Shown: piece by piece, positions 23,570-37,900 of the stretch
Numbering within the stretch: position 1 is the stretch's first letter
Layout of the letters: each line of letters begins with the position of its first letter
NCBI RefSeq assembly: GCF_021869535.1
Contig: NW_026262593.1
Coordinates: 55,417,318-55,481,317 of the forward strand
From: Mytilus californianus
Lineage: Eukaryota > Mollusca > Bivalvia > Mytilida > Mytilidae
Direction: 5' to 3'
Length of the DNA: 64,000 nucleotides
Position numbers and translations under genes: made by a program
Notes under the pieces: generated by a model
The model's input: the letters and a program-made list of their open reading frames with translations, nothing else
Told to the model about the DNA's origin: nothing
Database searches by the model: none

Positions 23570-23955
23570 AGTTTTCATCTTAGCCCCCCCCCACAAAAAT
23601 AAAATAAACAACTAAAAGGTAGCTTCAAAAAGTAACAAGTGGTGTGGTATAAGCGGGAACATATAATCAATTCTGACCATATTACTTGAAAATATGTGCC
23701 AACAAACTAAAAGCTGGAGCGGCCATTCTGAAAAAGGAAAATGGTAACCCAGGAATTTCGAAAATTTCTGCCCAGTTTGGTTCGATTCAAGAGATGTGGA
23801 TTTTGAACCCAGAGGGACCTGGTCCACTTTTCTGGAATTTTTTTATTAAAATAACGAAATTGTTGGGCAAAATTTGGATCGTGCACTCCTTTATTAAAAG
23901 CCAAAAGTGAAGCGGGCCTCCGTTTCTGTAAATTATGGATCCGCCACTGGTCAAA
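23570..23955. repeat. dispersed DNA-transposon-like repeat ending in TGGATCCGCCACTG
   Basis: The right end is the reverse complement of CAGTGGCGGATCCA, and related GGGGCGGATC ends occur near 17293 and 62640. Overlapping frames on both strands (23612-23910) are shadows. Family not assigned. Confidence 0.4.
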
Positions 23956-25470
23956 CCAAAGACTTAATATTGATAATTACTGCTTCTCCTCTAAGCACGA
24001 AGAATGGTCGGCCCTGAGTCGGAATGATGTGTATGGGTTGGTTGACATGTTTTACTACGGACAGTTACCTTTTGAAATCGAACGTCACAAATTGGTGTGT
24101 CGGTTTGTACAATGCAAGGTCAAATATTCATGTCTTACTATGTTCCCTTTTCTGAATTTATCTTGCCACTTTAAGTTGAACACCCAACAACCCATTCATC
24201 AATCCTACATTCAGGTTGGAAAAGAAATTGAACGCTCAGAGGCTGCGATGGCAATTTTGAAATTTGAAAGGATTGCCAAACACAAATTCCAGCATCTAAA
24301 AAGCTTTCGTTTATTCCAAGTTTGGTAAAATACTTTTTTTTCAGTCGGAAAACATAACGGACAAATCTACGGATGCCAAGTGATCAGGGCAATAGCTCGT
24401 AAATACCTTTGAGCGAAGAATCAGGGGATAAGATTTGTGAGACTGTATATATTCTAAAGAAATAAAGGAAATAATTATCCAAATCGGCATCTAGTTACTC
24501 CATTTACGCGACAGCAAATCAACAGAAAACCTGATCACCAGAAACACAAGTGTCGAAAATTTAAAATAATCATTGCAGAATATAGAATTATTGTCGATCA
24601 TTCCATGGGTGATCTTAACATTATAAAGTGATGGGTACTTGGTGGAGGCACCCAAGACAAAAACGTCAGACAAATTGTGGAGATCTGTGCAGGATTTGTA
24701 AATAGAAGACAAACCTTATTTGATTAAATAAATCGTTGTGTAAAATTTTGTTAAACTATCATTTGCAAATTTTACCACGAAAAGCATATTATTTAGTACT
24801 TTTTTATCTTCGTTTTACCTGTCAGAGTCGGTGTCAACACACGGTACCGATACTTTCCGTAAATGTCTAAAAGGCCATTACTTGGCCCAAATATTATTGC
24901 AACTTGAAAAGTTACCATACATGTTCTTAAATTTGTCCTAGCTTCACTTATGTACATAGTGTTAAATAAAAACATATTTCACATTCAAGGAGTAACCATG
25001 GCAGCAAATCATGATACATTTAGTATATTTTGTAAATTTTTTGATTTTTCTTGCTCTTCGTTAACTTTTTTAAAGTGTATGTTAGACTGGGAAAGTATGT
25101 GCGCACGCAAGAAACAACTTAATATTTGTGGAGAATATGACAGTAGCTATAATAAAGATTCCCTTAAGGTCAAGTTACAGTAAATGGGTTTAGACTTGCA
25201 GTAAAGTGAGAGTGTTTTTGCTCCATGTAGAAGGCCTCACTGTGACTTTGAGATGAAGAACAGCAATAAAAGCGCTTTTTGTGTGTTTTTTTGTTGTTGT
25301 TGTGCATGTACTGATTTTGTGTCATGGATAGATACCCCATATCCTTTGGTTTTCTATTATGTCACAGATTATCTTAAAATTTGCATACACCTTTGGCTCA
25401 TTGAACTGTATCTAAAATCGAAAAAATAATACCTTTATCTCTTTTTTCCCTGAAATATTGCTGATTGTGT
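23956..25470. other. no supported gene
   Basis: Several short frames occur, including a 99-codon one at 24029-24328 with no recognisable domain. A phase-1 acceptor at 24352 (TTTTTTTCAG) opens 23 codons to a stop, which is too weak to call. Confidence 0.4.
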
Positions 25471-25474
25471 TCCT

Positions 25475-25970
25475 TTAAAATAGGTGCCCATTTGTATAGA
25501 AAGCACATAAAATTAGCGAAAACGTTCATAAATTTGTCTTTAATTTTCAACACATAGATTTTCTTAAAACACTATATGTTGTTGGTAACAAAAATTTCCG
25601 TTTTAATGATGTAAAATAATAATAAGGTCACTGACTTCGTTTTTACGGTATACATCAATCAAAGTGGAGTACTTGGTGAAAAAATATACAAAAACGTCGA
25701 AATAATCGTAACATCATCTTGTTGTAGACCATAAAACGTCGATTTTTGACGTTTTTCACTATAGACAAGGTAACGGATTGGTTCATACACATATAAATAT
25801 TTTATATCATCAAAACGGAAATTAATGTTTCAACAACATATAGTTTTTTCTTTAGAAAAATCTATGTAGCAAAAATTGAAAATTTCATGTTTTTAAGATA
25901 CATTTATGAATGCTTTTCGTCAATTTCATATGCTTCCTATACAACTGTTCATCTTTTTTGAAAGAATTCA
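25475..25970. repeat. palindromic repeat of about 490 bp
   Basis: The left part (AGGTGCCCATTTGTATAG, AAAACGTTCATAAATTTGTC, AACACTATATGTTGTTG) recurs reversed on the right (CAACAACATATAGTTTT, CATTTATGAATGCTTTTCG, CTTCCTATACAACTGTTCAT). It is a fold-back element without coding capacity. Confidence 0.6.
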
Positions 25971-25979
25971 ATCATCTGC

Positions 25980-26150
25980 AGTTTTCTTTGTTTACAAGAA
26001 AATGGTGCATAATATGACGTTATAGTGATGTTATAACATCAAAAATCGTATGTTGTTCATTTATATTTCTTTATTTTATGCATTTCCAAAAATTATGCGC
26101 AAATTTGAAAGAGTTCTCAAAAACTTTATTTTCTAGTGCCAAACCGGGCC
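25980..26150 (-). repeat. dispersed repeat, partner at 59385-59550
   Basis: TTTCTTTGTTTACAAGAAAATGG, ATAATATGACG and AAACCGGGCCTTAA are the reverse complement of the order seen at 59385-59550 (GGCCCGGTTTTGG ... ATAATATGCACCATTTTC). Confidence 0.55.
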
Positions 26151-26629
26151 TTAATTTTTCTTCCTGGTGACAATTCATGAGTCTCAAAAATTATCCGTTG
26201 AAATATTTACATCTAAAGTAGTGTTTTCGATTTTTTATTATAAAAAAAATTATACGTGATACGTAAAATGAACAAATTATCGTTGCATTTGCCACCTTAC
26301 TTGATTATCTATTCCCTAAAAGGGTGTTGTCAATAACATAATCCAGCATCTATATGTAAATACTAAAAATAGCAGATTAAATTGTAAATGAAATATATTT
26401 TAGGAAAACATGTGTATTCAACAAGAAAACACATCAAGCAGTCTATTGTTAAGTAGGTTATTGTGAATATCTTAACGCAGATACATTTGATATGTTCCCT
26501 TTTTCATTATCTTACTATAAAACAACATGACTAGAGCCACCAGTGGAGCAAGTAGTGGTATTGAAATCCGAGTGACGCCTGTTTGAACTGATTTTACAGT
26601 TTGTTCTTATGTTTTGCTGTTACACTACT

Positions 26630-26740
26630 GTCCCGGGTAAGGCGAGAGGCGAGGGTTGGGCGCCCGCAAACATTTTATACCTTACCACATTCTGTATGTG
26701 AGTGTCCTCAAGTCAGAAGCAATACATGATCAATTAACGT
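26630..26740 (+). repeat. GC-rich repeat fragment
   Basis: CCCGGGTAAGGCGAGAGGCG then GGTTGGGCGCCCGC stands out from the AT-rich surroundings. I take it to be a dispersed-repeat fragment. The rest of 26150-28590 shows nothing codable apart from an ATTCGTGG-type fragment (27949-28035) related to the MITE at 32989. Confidence 0.4.
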
Positions 26741-28590
26741 GAATTATTCAACAGTCTGAACTTAATGTAGTGAAGTTAAAAGTCGTTAAAATCGAAAACT
26801 GTTTTATAGGGGGAATCAACAACAAAAGAGTACATTAATACTAAAAAAACACAATTAAATATCAAAGATATCAGGCGTATAATGTGATACCCAAGACACA
26901 CATTTCTTCTGCATAAGACCCACCAGTAGAGCTTTGATCACAACAGTTTGAAGGCCAAATCATAGACTATGCTAAGATGAAGAGCATAGGAAACCAAATG
27001 TTCAAACATGTTGTGTCGAATATGATTGGGCAATTAAAGCATTGGTTAGAAAAAGCATATAATAACAGTGTCAACGCAATGTTTGCTGATTAATATACGA
27101 GGTCGCATGATGCCAAAAAAATAAAAAAAATAGATATTATAACCGGTATTTTAATTTATTATTCATTGGTTTAAGACATGTTGAAATGATCAAACAATAT
27201 GAGGCTGTCTCATAATTATAAATTGTCTATACTTTTGAATACTTCCCCATACTTCACTTTAACTAAATTTCACTCAAGTTATTTAGCTCGTGACGTCGTA
27301 AGTTGCTTTCCATCGTTAAAAATAAAATAGAGAATGGGAGATGAGTTTTTTATTTTAATTTGGTATTCTGGAATATTGATGAGATTTTTTTCCAACTACA
27401 GTGAGGCCTTTGAAATTATGTGATATTCTAAAATTTTAAATTCTTAAACGATAAAAAATAATTTTGTTACACCAAATGCAGGAAATTTGTTTTAGAGGAC
27501 GAAGTAAATAAATAGATTTAATATCAATATACTACTTAATCCAAAGTCTTTCAATTTCAGTTTTCTGTCTTTAGCATACTAACAGTAACCGTTTCCGTTT
27601 TTGTTTTCAATGGGAGAAGCCATCTGGTGTCTACAAAAATAGAGTAAAATTATGACGAAATGCATTAAGCCAAAACAAAGAACAAAATAGAATACGTACC
27701 AATTCCTGATAATCCGATTACATTTCAATCTTCAATTGTTGTTTTATATATAACACATGTTCATAATACATATTTTTTATAACAAAACTTAGAGGTACAT
27801 GTTCTTGGCACAGTGTCTTTTGGTATATCCTCTAGTTATTTCTCGTAATTTTGCGTGGGCTAACGTTTACATTTCTTTTACGTGTGAAACATTTTCATTT
27901 GAAATATTCATCATCTTTCCTCCATGAAAGTTCCGAAATGAATTCTGTGAAAGAACTTTAATTCGTGGCTATCAATTTTCGTGGTTTGAGCAAAAGTTAC
28001 ATATTCGTGGGTTCTAAAATTTGTGGATTTTAGTTTTTCTGAGAAAAAAAATTCAGGCCATTATAAGCAAAGATTCTTGAAAATAGTCATATGTTGTTTT
28101 ATTATGATTTGTGAGACATTTCCAAAATAAGGGGTTCTTTTTCACTTACTCGTTCGTCATTCATTACTGACAACATTCATCATTTGTTCAATAAAATAAG
28201 TGCTTTCGGTATAAGCTGGTTCGTCTATCCTTTCAAATTAAGTCGATTGAAGTAAATTGCAAAGTAAACATTTTAATTGTTGCACACGGGTAATCAGAAA
28301 TGATGACACTAATTAACCTGAAATCGAATGATCAACAGATTAACGATCATCAAAGGCGTTGATTGGGGCATAAACATGTCACTTCAAAAGAAGGCTATTA
28401 CATAAAAAAATGCTACTAATGTACTTCGAATTGTAGAATTAGCTTCTATGAAATTCATAACTAAAGTAAGCAAAAAATATAAAATTATAAATTGAATTTT
28501 CGTATGAAAATTACGAGGAGATAAAATGAACACTTCATCGCCGCATATCATAACCGACAGTCTGACTTTCATCAACCAACATTAATTTGC

Positions 28591-29225
28591 ATGAGAATTC
28601 AAAGGTTTAAAGTCGAACAGTGTCAACAGACAGTCGGAATTCCAATGGGTACTAATTGTGCACCCCTTCTGGCCGACTTGTTTTTGTACTCGTATGAAGC
28701 AGAACTCATTCAGAACCTTCTAAAAGACAAAAAGAAAAAGCACCATGCAAAATTCTTTCATTTTACTTTCAGATATATTGATGATGTCCTATCACTGAAT
28801 AACCCATATTTCAGTCAATACTTGTATCTCATATACTAGTATCCCAGTGAACTTGAAAATAAGGAAACTACTGATACAAGAAGGACTGCTTCATACCTTG
28901 ATCTTTTCCTCAATATTGACACAGATGGACGACTTCACACTAAAATCTATGAAAAACGGGAGGATTTCAACTTCCCAAGTATCAATTTTCCATTTCTCAG
29001 CAGTAACATACCCTCTGTTCCGTCGTATGGTGTTTACATATCTCAATTGATACGTTATGCTCGTGCATGTTCAAACTATACCGACTTCATATACAGGAGT
29101 GTGCTCCTTACGCAGAAACTACACAGTTATGAGGAGAAAAGATTAAAAATGACACTCCGTACATTTTATGGGCACCATCACGAATTGGTTGATATATATA
29201 CGATGTGTCTCTGTCTAAACTAACT
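28591..29225 (+). pseudogene. Penelope-type reverse transcriptase fragment with YIDD box
   Basis: The best-preserved RT copy. The first frame reads VGIPMGTNCAPLLADLF, a spacer, then FRYIDDVLSLNNPYF, the catalytic palm motif with its two Asp residues. After a stop and frameshifts it continues as ASYLDLFLNIDTDGRLHTKI, NFPFLSSNIPSVPSYGVYI, ISQLIRYARACSNYTDF and a final FYGHHHELVD. Fingers and the N-terminal half are missing, so it is 5'-truncated. The pattern is that of Penelope-like elements common in molluscs; no GIY-YIG domain is seen. It lies in the intron upstream of the HEPN exon, in the same orientation. Confidence 0.8.
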
Positions 29226-29985
29226 AATGATATTTTTACCACGTCTAAGATTGTGGTTTAACATCTATGTCGTCTGTCTGCAGAGTACCGAACGTAACCT
29301 ATTCCCGAATATGACTGTTATACTAAGTGTGAATTTGCATTGCTATACGACGTGTCTCGGTATTTTATGCATCCAACAGTCATGTATTTATTTTTGATGT
29401 TTCTGTTATGGTTTTAGTTGGATTATGTGTTATTTCTTATCGTTTGTAGTCCAAATAATTATAAAAGTGCCTTTCAATACTATCATTGTCGTGAAAATTG
29501 TTTGGACTGGTATTGTGAAAATAATTGTATAAAGTTCAATATTACATGTTCGCTACGTAAGTGCGTCACTGTTTGTGATGTCCTGTGGTGTCTGTCGTTG
29601 ATGGAAGATGTTCGTTGTTGTTTTCATGTTGTGTCGACTATTGTATTTCTGTGACGTAGTGTTTTCATTTTAGCGATATTTTTAACATTGTCATATAAAC
29701 GAGAGGTACGGCTATCCATTAAACTAGGTTCAACTCACCATGTTTTCCTACAATGTCCTGTTCCAAGTCAGGAATATGGCAGTTGTTATCAAATAGTTCG
29801 TTTCTATGTATGTTGGCGTTTGTTTTTGTTGCACTTCAGTGTTCCTGTTGTTCCTTTGCTTTCCTCTTATAGTTGATGTGTTTCCCTCGGTTTTATTTTG
29901 TAACCCGGATTTGTTTTCTCTCAATCGATTTATGAATTTGGAACACCGGTATACTACTATTGCCTTTATTTAGGTTTTATGTAAA
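29226..29985 (+). repeat. 3' tail of the Penelope-type copy
   Basis: Continues directly from the RT relic. It includes GTCATATAAACGAGAGG, AGGAATATGGCAGTTGTTAT, GTAACCCGGATTTGTTTTCT and ends in a GGTATACTACTATTGCC stretch. The same tail recurs at 10330-10565 and, in part, elsewhere in the window. Confidence 0.6.
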
Positions 29986-31209
29986 GATTATATAGGTAAA
30001 ATCCTGTCTGAAGTTGTAGATATAGTTCATAGTGCGTTTGTTGATATTCGATGTATTTTCTAGATATATATGCCCGTATCCATTTGGTCAAACCTACGAG
30101 GGGATCTTTTCATGTTTTGTATTGGACAAGAGTTGTTATAATTCGTTCGACACTTAAATTCGTGGATAAAGCAATCCATGAAAACCACGAAAATTGGAAC
30201 TCCACGAATAAAAGTACTTTCACAGTATTGAGCATTTTCTTTAGTGCCTATTTTGTTCATGTAAATTTTTTGAAATAACACAAATATAGATACTGAAGTT
30301 TGACTTACATACAAGTATATTCATAACATAATTGTGTAATTTTATATGCTTAACAAAAAGGTTATAAACTGCTTTGAAGAAAATATATCTTTAGAAAAAT
30401 AACCGTCAATGATTTTCGTTATTTTCCCGTAAAATTGTGAGGACTCAGATTGCGCCTCAGATAAAGAAATTTATATTTTATGATACGGTTTGACTTAATA
30501 AGTTTAGCAAAAATAAATTTTACCTGATTTTAAGAGAATTATACCTTGACACTTTTTTATGGTTTTGTTAATACCATGCGTCTCTATTAACATGAAAAAG
30601 ACACATAATCATGCTTATCGTAAAAGAAATGCTGTTAATGTCAAGTAGGTGTAAGTGTACATTTTTTTAAATGATTAGCGTTACTTCTTGTGATATGTGA
30701 CACATTATTTTTACAAACGATAAATAACGTAGGCCACATAAATAAGTCGTTCGCAGATTGTGGTAACTTGTTAATCTAATTAAGTGTATGGTATTTTTGC
30801 AATACGTTATCAACTAACACAATCTTAAGTTCAGAGAAGTGAATTCAATTACAAAGATACAATTTTGATCCCACGATGAAAGTTCAAGAAAATTTAAATA
30901 CAAGCTTTTTTCACCTAGTCATTTCAAATATGTAATAAAAGATTAACTCTCATGCTCTACTTTTAGCGACAAATGAGGTCGACGTTGTAAACATTTATTC
31001 AAAATTTCGATTTCGTGGACATTTCTATCCTTCGGACAGACATACCTAACTGTTCTGTTTCAAAAGATAAAAAAAATTTTTAAAACTAAATGTCAAATAT
31101 TCAGCCATTTATCATTTGGATAACATTTACATGTGTGTGCATCGTTTTGCAAATCCATTACAAGATTTATGCACATTGTGTTAACTTTGTTCTATCAAAT
31201 TTATTTTAG

Positions 31210-31934
31210 ATATCGGTGAATGGAATTCAAACAAAAACGACTACTGTAAGACAATGTTATTGATAATGGAAATTGCAAGCTTGGTTATAAAAAGATATAT
31301 TACAGAACAAATACTCAAGGGCAACACGTTTCAGTCATTTCTTAACGATATAAACATAAAACACGCACTGTTTCATTCTTGTCATAGAATAAGATGTTGT
31401 GGATGTACACCTGGAGATTTAAACAGTAATAACAATGTTATAAATTTAAGTTTTAGACATCTCTTCAATTGGTATAATTGTGACCAAAATAATATAGGTA
31501 AAGGCCATAGAAAATACCAAAAGGAATTAACACAAGAATGCATCTGTAAGTACACAGCAAAACCAAAAGAAATAGGAGATTTGGATATAACTTTTGCTAA
31601 CTATGTTATAACTTTAGTGAAAGAGACTGGTGGTATCTATACAATAACCAATCAGAATGTTGTTCAATGGGTTAAACAAATTGTGCAAATAAGAAATGAG
31701 ATTATTCATCTTTCCGATCTACGTGAATTTTCGACTCAAGGACGCTGGGAAATGATAGCAGGAAGCATTATGGGAATTGCCAATCAACTAGGAAAGGATG
31801 AAGATAATGAATATGCTCAATTGGTGCGTTTTCGAATTGAAGAAATATCCAAATTATCTTTGAAGGGTGTAAGCACATATAAGAACGGAAGACTATGTAT
31901 TGATTACATCGATACAAAATTTGTCGAATTTGAG
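31210..31934 (+). CDS. exon with DZIP3-like HEPN domain
   Basis: The acceptor TTTATTTTAG opens a phase-1 exon of 725 nt, closed by the donor GAG|GTAAAT in phase 0. The translation has a helical start, a cysteine cluster RCCGC, a second CIC, a conserved GDLDITFANYVITL segment and, at residues 147-152 counted from the Met at 31254, the motif RNEIIH, the R-x4-H signature of HEPN domains. Further helices follow to KGVSTYKNGRL. In known HEPN nucleases the Arg and His of this motif are the catalytic pair; here both are intact, but activity is not shown. The Met at 31254 could start translation internally, though the frame is open back to the splice site. Confidence 0.8.
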
Positions 31935-34900
31935 GTAAATATACTGTTTAGCGATATTTTTCTGAGATAAAATGTTTTGTGATGCCAATTTCATAATGCG
32001 ACACATATCAGTATGAATCGGAAGAGATATTAAATACTGTATATGTACTTTTTCGCGGTTTTTTATCTTCACGAATTTTGCGGTAGTTATATTTTCTCGA
32101 ACATAAATACACCCAAATACATATGCAACTAACATATATAAATCACCAAAATTTACAACCGTAAATGCATATGTACTTTGTTCATCTTACATAACATCAA
32201 TTGAACCGTGAAAATGTCAAAACAAAACCAATGATTTATACAGACCACCACTTAAGGATAACGGGAAAAGTGGTAAAAAATAAAACCTTAAATACGACAG
32301 CTAATATCTTAATCGGTTATTAATCTCCATTTGACAGATGACTTTTTTGATGATTGAATATTTATAGTTATATAATGTCAAAAACTGATAGTCTGCAGTT
32401 TTGCAAGGACATATACGTTAGTTAACTGAATTAACAGAGGGCTACAATTGAGAATATTTAAGATTTAAATGACTGTGATAAAGTCTTAACTCTTTAGGGA
32501 AGAAGTAAACTGGTTGTTTTAAAAATATAAGAAAGTTAAAGAAAAATCAGATCATCAGAGAATGTGTTTTGGAAATAAGCTGATATCTTTTAGGGAAAGG
32601 GGGTGCTTGTTCTTGGCAACAGACAGTCCGTTGTGGTCGGACAAATCTAGAAATCATTTCTCAAATTAACTATTTAGAATTGCTGTCAATTGTTTATACT
32701 TTCAAAACCTTTTGTTTAAACTGTAGTCATTGCCAAATAGGCTTCATATGACATAATGTCGACAGCCGTGTCGCACATTTCATCAAAGCCATATGGCTTA
32801 AAGTTTTGATGAATATATTAGGCTTCGAGACTTGCAGGAGTTTTAAGCTCATTCGTTTAAGACTACATCGGCATCTGTTGCTGATGTGCCTGGTATTTTA
32901 TTGCAAATGCAAACTCGTCAAGTAGTATAACTTTTTATAGATGTCCGAAATAACAAATTATTATCGCTGTAAAATGAATTGATTATTACTGTGGATTCAT
33001 TTTTATTCGTGGTATACCAATTTTGGTTGGCTTCGTGGGTCACAGCAAACTAAGAATTTAACAATACAACAAAGAATAATCCCAAGAAATGTGTATTGAG
33101 TCCGGTATTTCCGGTTATGTTGTGTGCAATTCTAGTATGTGATGACTTGCGAAAACGTGGTAACATAAAACGTGTTTTTGAAATAAAATATAAAAGTATT
33201 TTGATTGAAAAAATATTGAAATATTTGTTTATTCTGGACAAAAACGATATTTTTTTCGAAATGAAATCTTACTCAACCAAATGTTAAAACAAGGAGCTGG
33301 GAGGACACAAATTGCTTTTTAGATAATAATTCGATTTATTGTCGTTTAAGCATGTTTTGGGTTCCAGCTGGGGCTGCAAACATCGTAAGCATGTTTATTA
33401 CTTTTGATCATTTTCTGCTTATTATGTCTTGATTGAGGAAAATAACTTTCAATCAGTTGTACTTAAAAGGGCTATGAATACTTTATAAAATTCCAACAAG
33501 AAGTTATAAAATGTAAAACAAACCAATACCAGTAATGAGTTGCATTTGTCCTCGCTTGCGATCGAAGTTTTAAATGAACATTTCAACATAAGATGACCAA
33601 GCGCGGATTTAACATTTCATAACATTTGCAATGATTTTTATCTTTTGTTTTGTTACTATTCAAACAAAGATCCTCGAATTTACGTATCTGCATTATTTTT
33701 TTTTTCAATTTTTATGTCCGCGAAAATTGATACCCACGAAAATAAATAAATCCACAGTAGTTATAAAATTACTAATCGAAGAAATCAAATATTGAAAATA
33801 TTCAACGAGTGACCGAACTACATATTAAGTCAGCGCATGAATAAATTATCAGTGTTTTTTAGTCACGAGTTGAATGTAATTTGTAATGGAAATAAAGAAG
33901 AAAATGCAAGGAACTATATCTTTTTCTACGCATTCACAATTTGCTTTGATGCAACGTCATCGACAACGTCTTGACAAAACCGTTTCTATTTCACTGGGAA
34001 ATCTCGGTAATTAATTGCAACTAATGTAATAATATCTTTTATTGGAATATGAATTTTGAGTAAAGTTTAAAATTTTGGAATGTACGTTTAGATTGCGAAA
34101 TTATCATTTTTTTATGATTGACTTATATTTTTTATCTGATAATTTTGTTGATTTACAAGGAATATAAGGAAAGTTGAATTGTTATTAAGTTTTCCTTCCT
34201 GATTAGTAGATTGATTATGCTAACTCTTTGAACATGCTGAACATTATATCATCGAAAAACCGATGAAGGATTATAATTAGAGGCGATTCTCAATCAGGCA
34301 TACCTTAGTATGTAAAATATGAGAGTCATTCTAGCATTCTAGTGATAGAGACAGTAGGTTTTATTGCTGCTAAGATTTATGTTAGTAATTTTGAAAGAGT
34401 TTTCACAGAAAATTTGCTAGAATCAACAATCTTGCGTTGTACGTGATTTTGGTATTCAGGACATTAAAGGAAGATCTAGTGTTTCGTCTTTTGTTGATAA
34501 CCCCCACAACATAGAATAGACTTATTAATGTTTAGGATTTCCTTTTTTGTAAGTGTCATTGGAGTATTTAATCAGGTTTCATGTGAATTGTAACCTTAGG
34601 GTTTTCGAATATGGATGTAACATCTATTACGTTTTTTTTTAAATTCTGAAATGCATCAACCATCTCGAATGAGTATATACGTCTTTTTTTAAAAGGGTTT
34701 GTACTCTGTCTGGTCTCATCATCTAACAAATATATAACTGTTCAAAAGTTATGTTTTCAGTTAAGTATTTCGGTCCTCTGGTTAACGTATTTCTCAAATA
34801 AAGAAGATACTAGTTTTTAAAGGAGAAGAAACCCCATAATGAAAGGTGTGTTATATACAACGAATGGTTTGTATCAAATAGTGTAAGCGTTTCTTCTTTT

Positions 34901-37900
34901 TTTTAATATCGTAAAGGATAGATGCACTCACGAAATACAGTTTTCAATTTTGAATTACAATCATTTTGTTGGATTCGACATTTTGTGGAAATCTTTTTAC
35001 ATTTACAAGCACAAAATATGTACGTTCCAATTCACAGTTACCATTCCGATTTTCATGTTTCCATAACATAGTAGTTATAATGAGATTATCGTTACTTTAA
35101 ATTTGTGTTACACATTAATGACGTCTAAATTTTGAGGAACAAACTTGTATGATTTCAACAATATCATTCCAAGGTGTCAGCTTTTTAAGAAAGATAAGAA
35201 GTTAGCAATATCCTTTAACTCTACGTTCCGCTATATAGATGATGTTCTCTCACTAAATAATACAAAATTTGGTGACTATGTTGATCAAATCGAACTAGAG
35301 ATAAAGGATACTACAGATACAGATAAGTCTGCCTCATATCTTGACTTACATCTAGAAATTGACAATGAGGGTCGGTTGAAGACAAACCTTTACGACAAAA
35401 GAGTTTGAACTTTCCATTTCTATGTAGCAATATTCCAGCAGCGCCTGCATACGGAGTATATATCTCCCAATTGATACGATATTCCCGGGCTTGTGTTTCC
35501 TATCATGATTTCCTTGATAGAGGATTGCTGCTCACAAGGAAGCTATTGAACCAAGAGTTCCAAATGGTGAAGTTGAAACCATCCCTTCGTAAATTTTACG
35601 GACGCCATCACGAGTTGGTTGACCGTTATGGAATAACCGTTTCACAGATGATATCGGATATGTTCCTTATGTCGTAATTACAATACCCGTCCCTTTCACG
35701 AATGTGACTTACCAAATAAGACTATTTATTGGATTTGTAATAACATAAGCAACACGACGGGTGCTACATGTGGAGCAGGATCTGCTTAGCCTTCCGGAGC
35801 ACCTGAGATCACCCATAGTTTTTGTTGGGGTTCGTGTTGCTTAGTCTTTAGTTTTCTATGTTGTGTCATCTGTTCTATTATTTGTCTGTTTGTCTTTTTA
35901 TTTTTGGCCATGACGTTGTCAGTTTGTTTTCGATCTATGAGTTTGACTGTCCCTCTGGTATCTTTCGTCCCTCTTTTAAGAATTCGCACAATCGCACTAT
36001 TCTTCAAACATTGTCAAAGTTAGGAATATATCAGCAGATTGATGCGTTGTCTGTAATACTGACACACATACGGAATTGGGACTCAATTCCCTCCACCGAA
36101 TATATTTGAATTGAACTCCATTAATATCTTGGAATGATGTTTCATTGCTGTTTTGATAAGTAATCAAGTAATAAATTCTGTTAATTTTAGCATTATTAAT
36201 TTGTTTTTTTCACCTCATCAGAAGGAATTATATTCAGTCGGGCTGATTAATAATGATTGATATTGCCTATAACAATGGCATCATGGATTTTGTTGGAAAA
36301 GGATATATCTTTTCCAATGCCAATCAGTATGAAAAGTCTGGAGGTTCAGAGGTGGGTCGTTGTTCTGAAAGATTTCTGTCCTAATTCAAAATACAATAAT
36401 TTTCTGCTGACAGTCCTAATTTTCACCCCTTCATCAAGATCGATAAAAACGGATACGGGACTGAACATTAAGCAAGCAAGCAACAATCAATATATCAAAA
36501 AAATTAGTCAATAAAAAACATTAGACAATTTAGTCTATGTTTAAAATATTTCTTTTCATTATACAAACCACTGACTTCATGCAAAAATCGAAATCCCAGA
36601 ACATTACAAGGGGGAAGACAAAACGATACGACAAACAAGTAACAAATCCCACAAGCGTTTTGTAAAAGTGTGTCAAGATTAAATATGTTACACTTTTCTC
36701 AATACTATATATATTCTGCTTTGTTAAAATTTTCCTATTGGAGTCTCCTCAATCTTTATGTAGCTGCTTCATTTGAAGCCTTCTGTCTAAATCAGAATAC
36801 AATCTTACAATATCCAAAAAAGTATTTTACAGTAGGACTTTCATCTATAAAGTCTCTTATGAGTATTTTTTTCAAGTTTGTAAGGATTTATTATAGCTAT
36901 ATGTGAGAAAATATATGTGTCGTATCAAGTTACCACTGAGTTGTTTTTACAAGAGAATAACAAAGATTGAACGCTAATTTTACGAGTAAATCATTAAATT
37001 CCTTTATATAAGTCTTAAAATCAGCATTCAACCCACCATTTTTATCAGCAAATGCCTGCACCATATGACTGTAGTTTTCCAGCCTATACGGAAGGTTGAA
37101 TGATATAGTGAAGTGTTTGGTTTTGTCAGGTTTTATGACTTTCACTTTTTTATTTACCTTGGACTTGGTAATTTTGTTAGTATATTTTCTTTCCAAATTA
37201 GCCTTTCATAGCTTGTTTACAAATGCTGCGATACTATAAGACATATAAGAATTGCGTTTAAGCAGTTATCCAAAAAACGGGTTTTTTTGTCCTTATAATG
37301 TGTTAATATTTTCATAACACATACAAGAACAACAAGGATATTCATGATCTTCCCTAAATGAAAAAGAGTGGAATTTAATTGTAAACGCACCTGGTTGCTC
37401 TTTACGGTAGCCTACTAAAGTAAAAGAAGTCTGCCTTTCAGCGATGTGATTTTAGGTTTAAATGTAACACTTTTTTGGTGGATAGACAACTGCCATATAT
37501 ACAATGTATCGTACCAGTAGATTATTGATATATATATGAAAATAAAAAAAAAATAAAAAAGAAGAAAATGCATATGTATCGTTGTATTAAAAATCGTTCA
37601 CATTGTCCACAGTGTTCACATTGTTTCTACCGGTTATATATATATATATACATATGTTTTTTGCTTTTTTTATTTGAAATAAAAAATCAGTTAAAATGAC
37701 AGTTGCTATGGATACTTTACGCAATATAGAGAGGAAGATGTTTAGGTCGTCGCTTGACTTTAACTTTAAAACTAAATAATAACTTGTTTCTAGCAAATCA
37801 TTATTGTATTTCCAGATTTTTAAAAATAAATGAAGTGTGAGTATTATTGCAATTGCTGTGATTTGTGTTTGCTGTTCTGTTTGCACTTGCAATACAATAG

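Noticed and set aside
24352-24412. Acceptor followed by GKHNGQIYGCQVIRAIARKYL and a stop
   Set aside because: Very short and isolated, with no matching upstream donor found.
26520-26580. tRNA-like B-box in GGTATTGAAATCC
   Set aside because: No A-box or acceptor stem pairing could be found around it.
37587-37892. 101-codon minus-strand frame
   Set aside because: AT-rich hydrophobic composition, TA microsatellite at one end, no splice or domain support.
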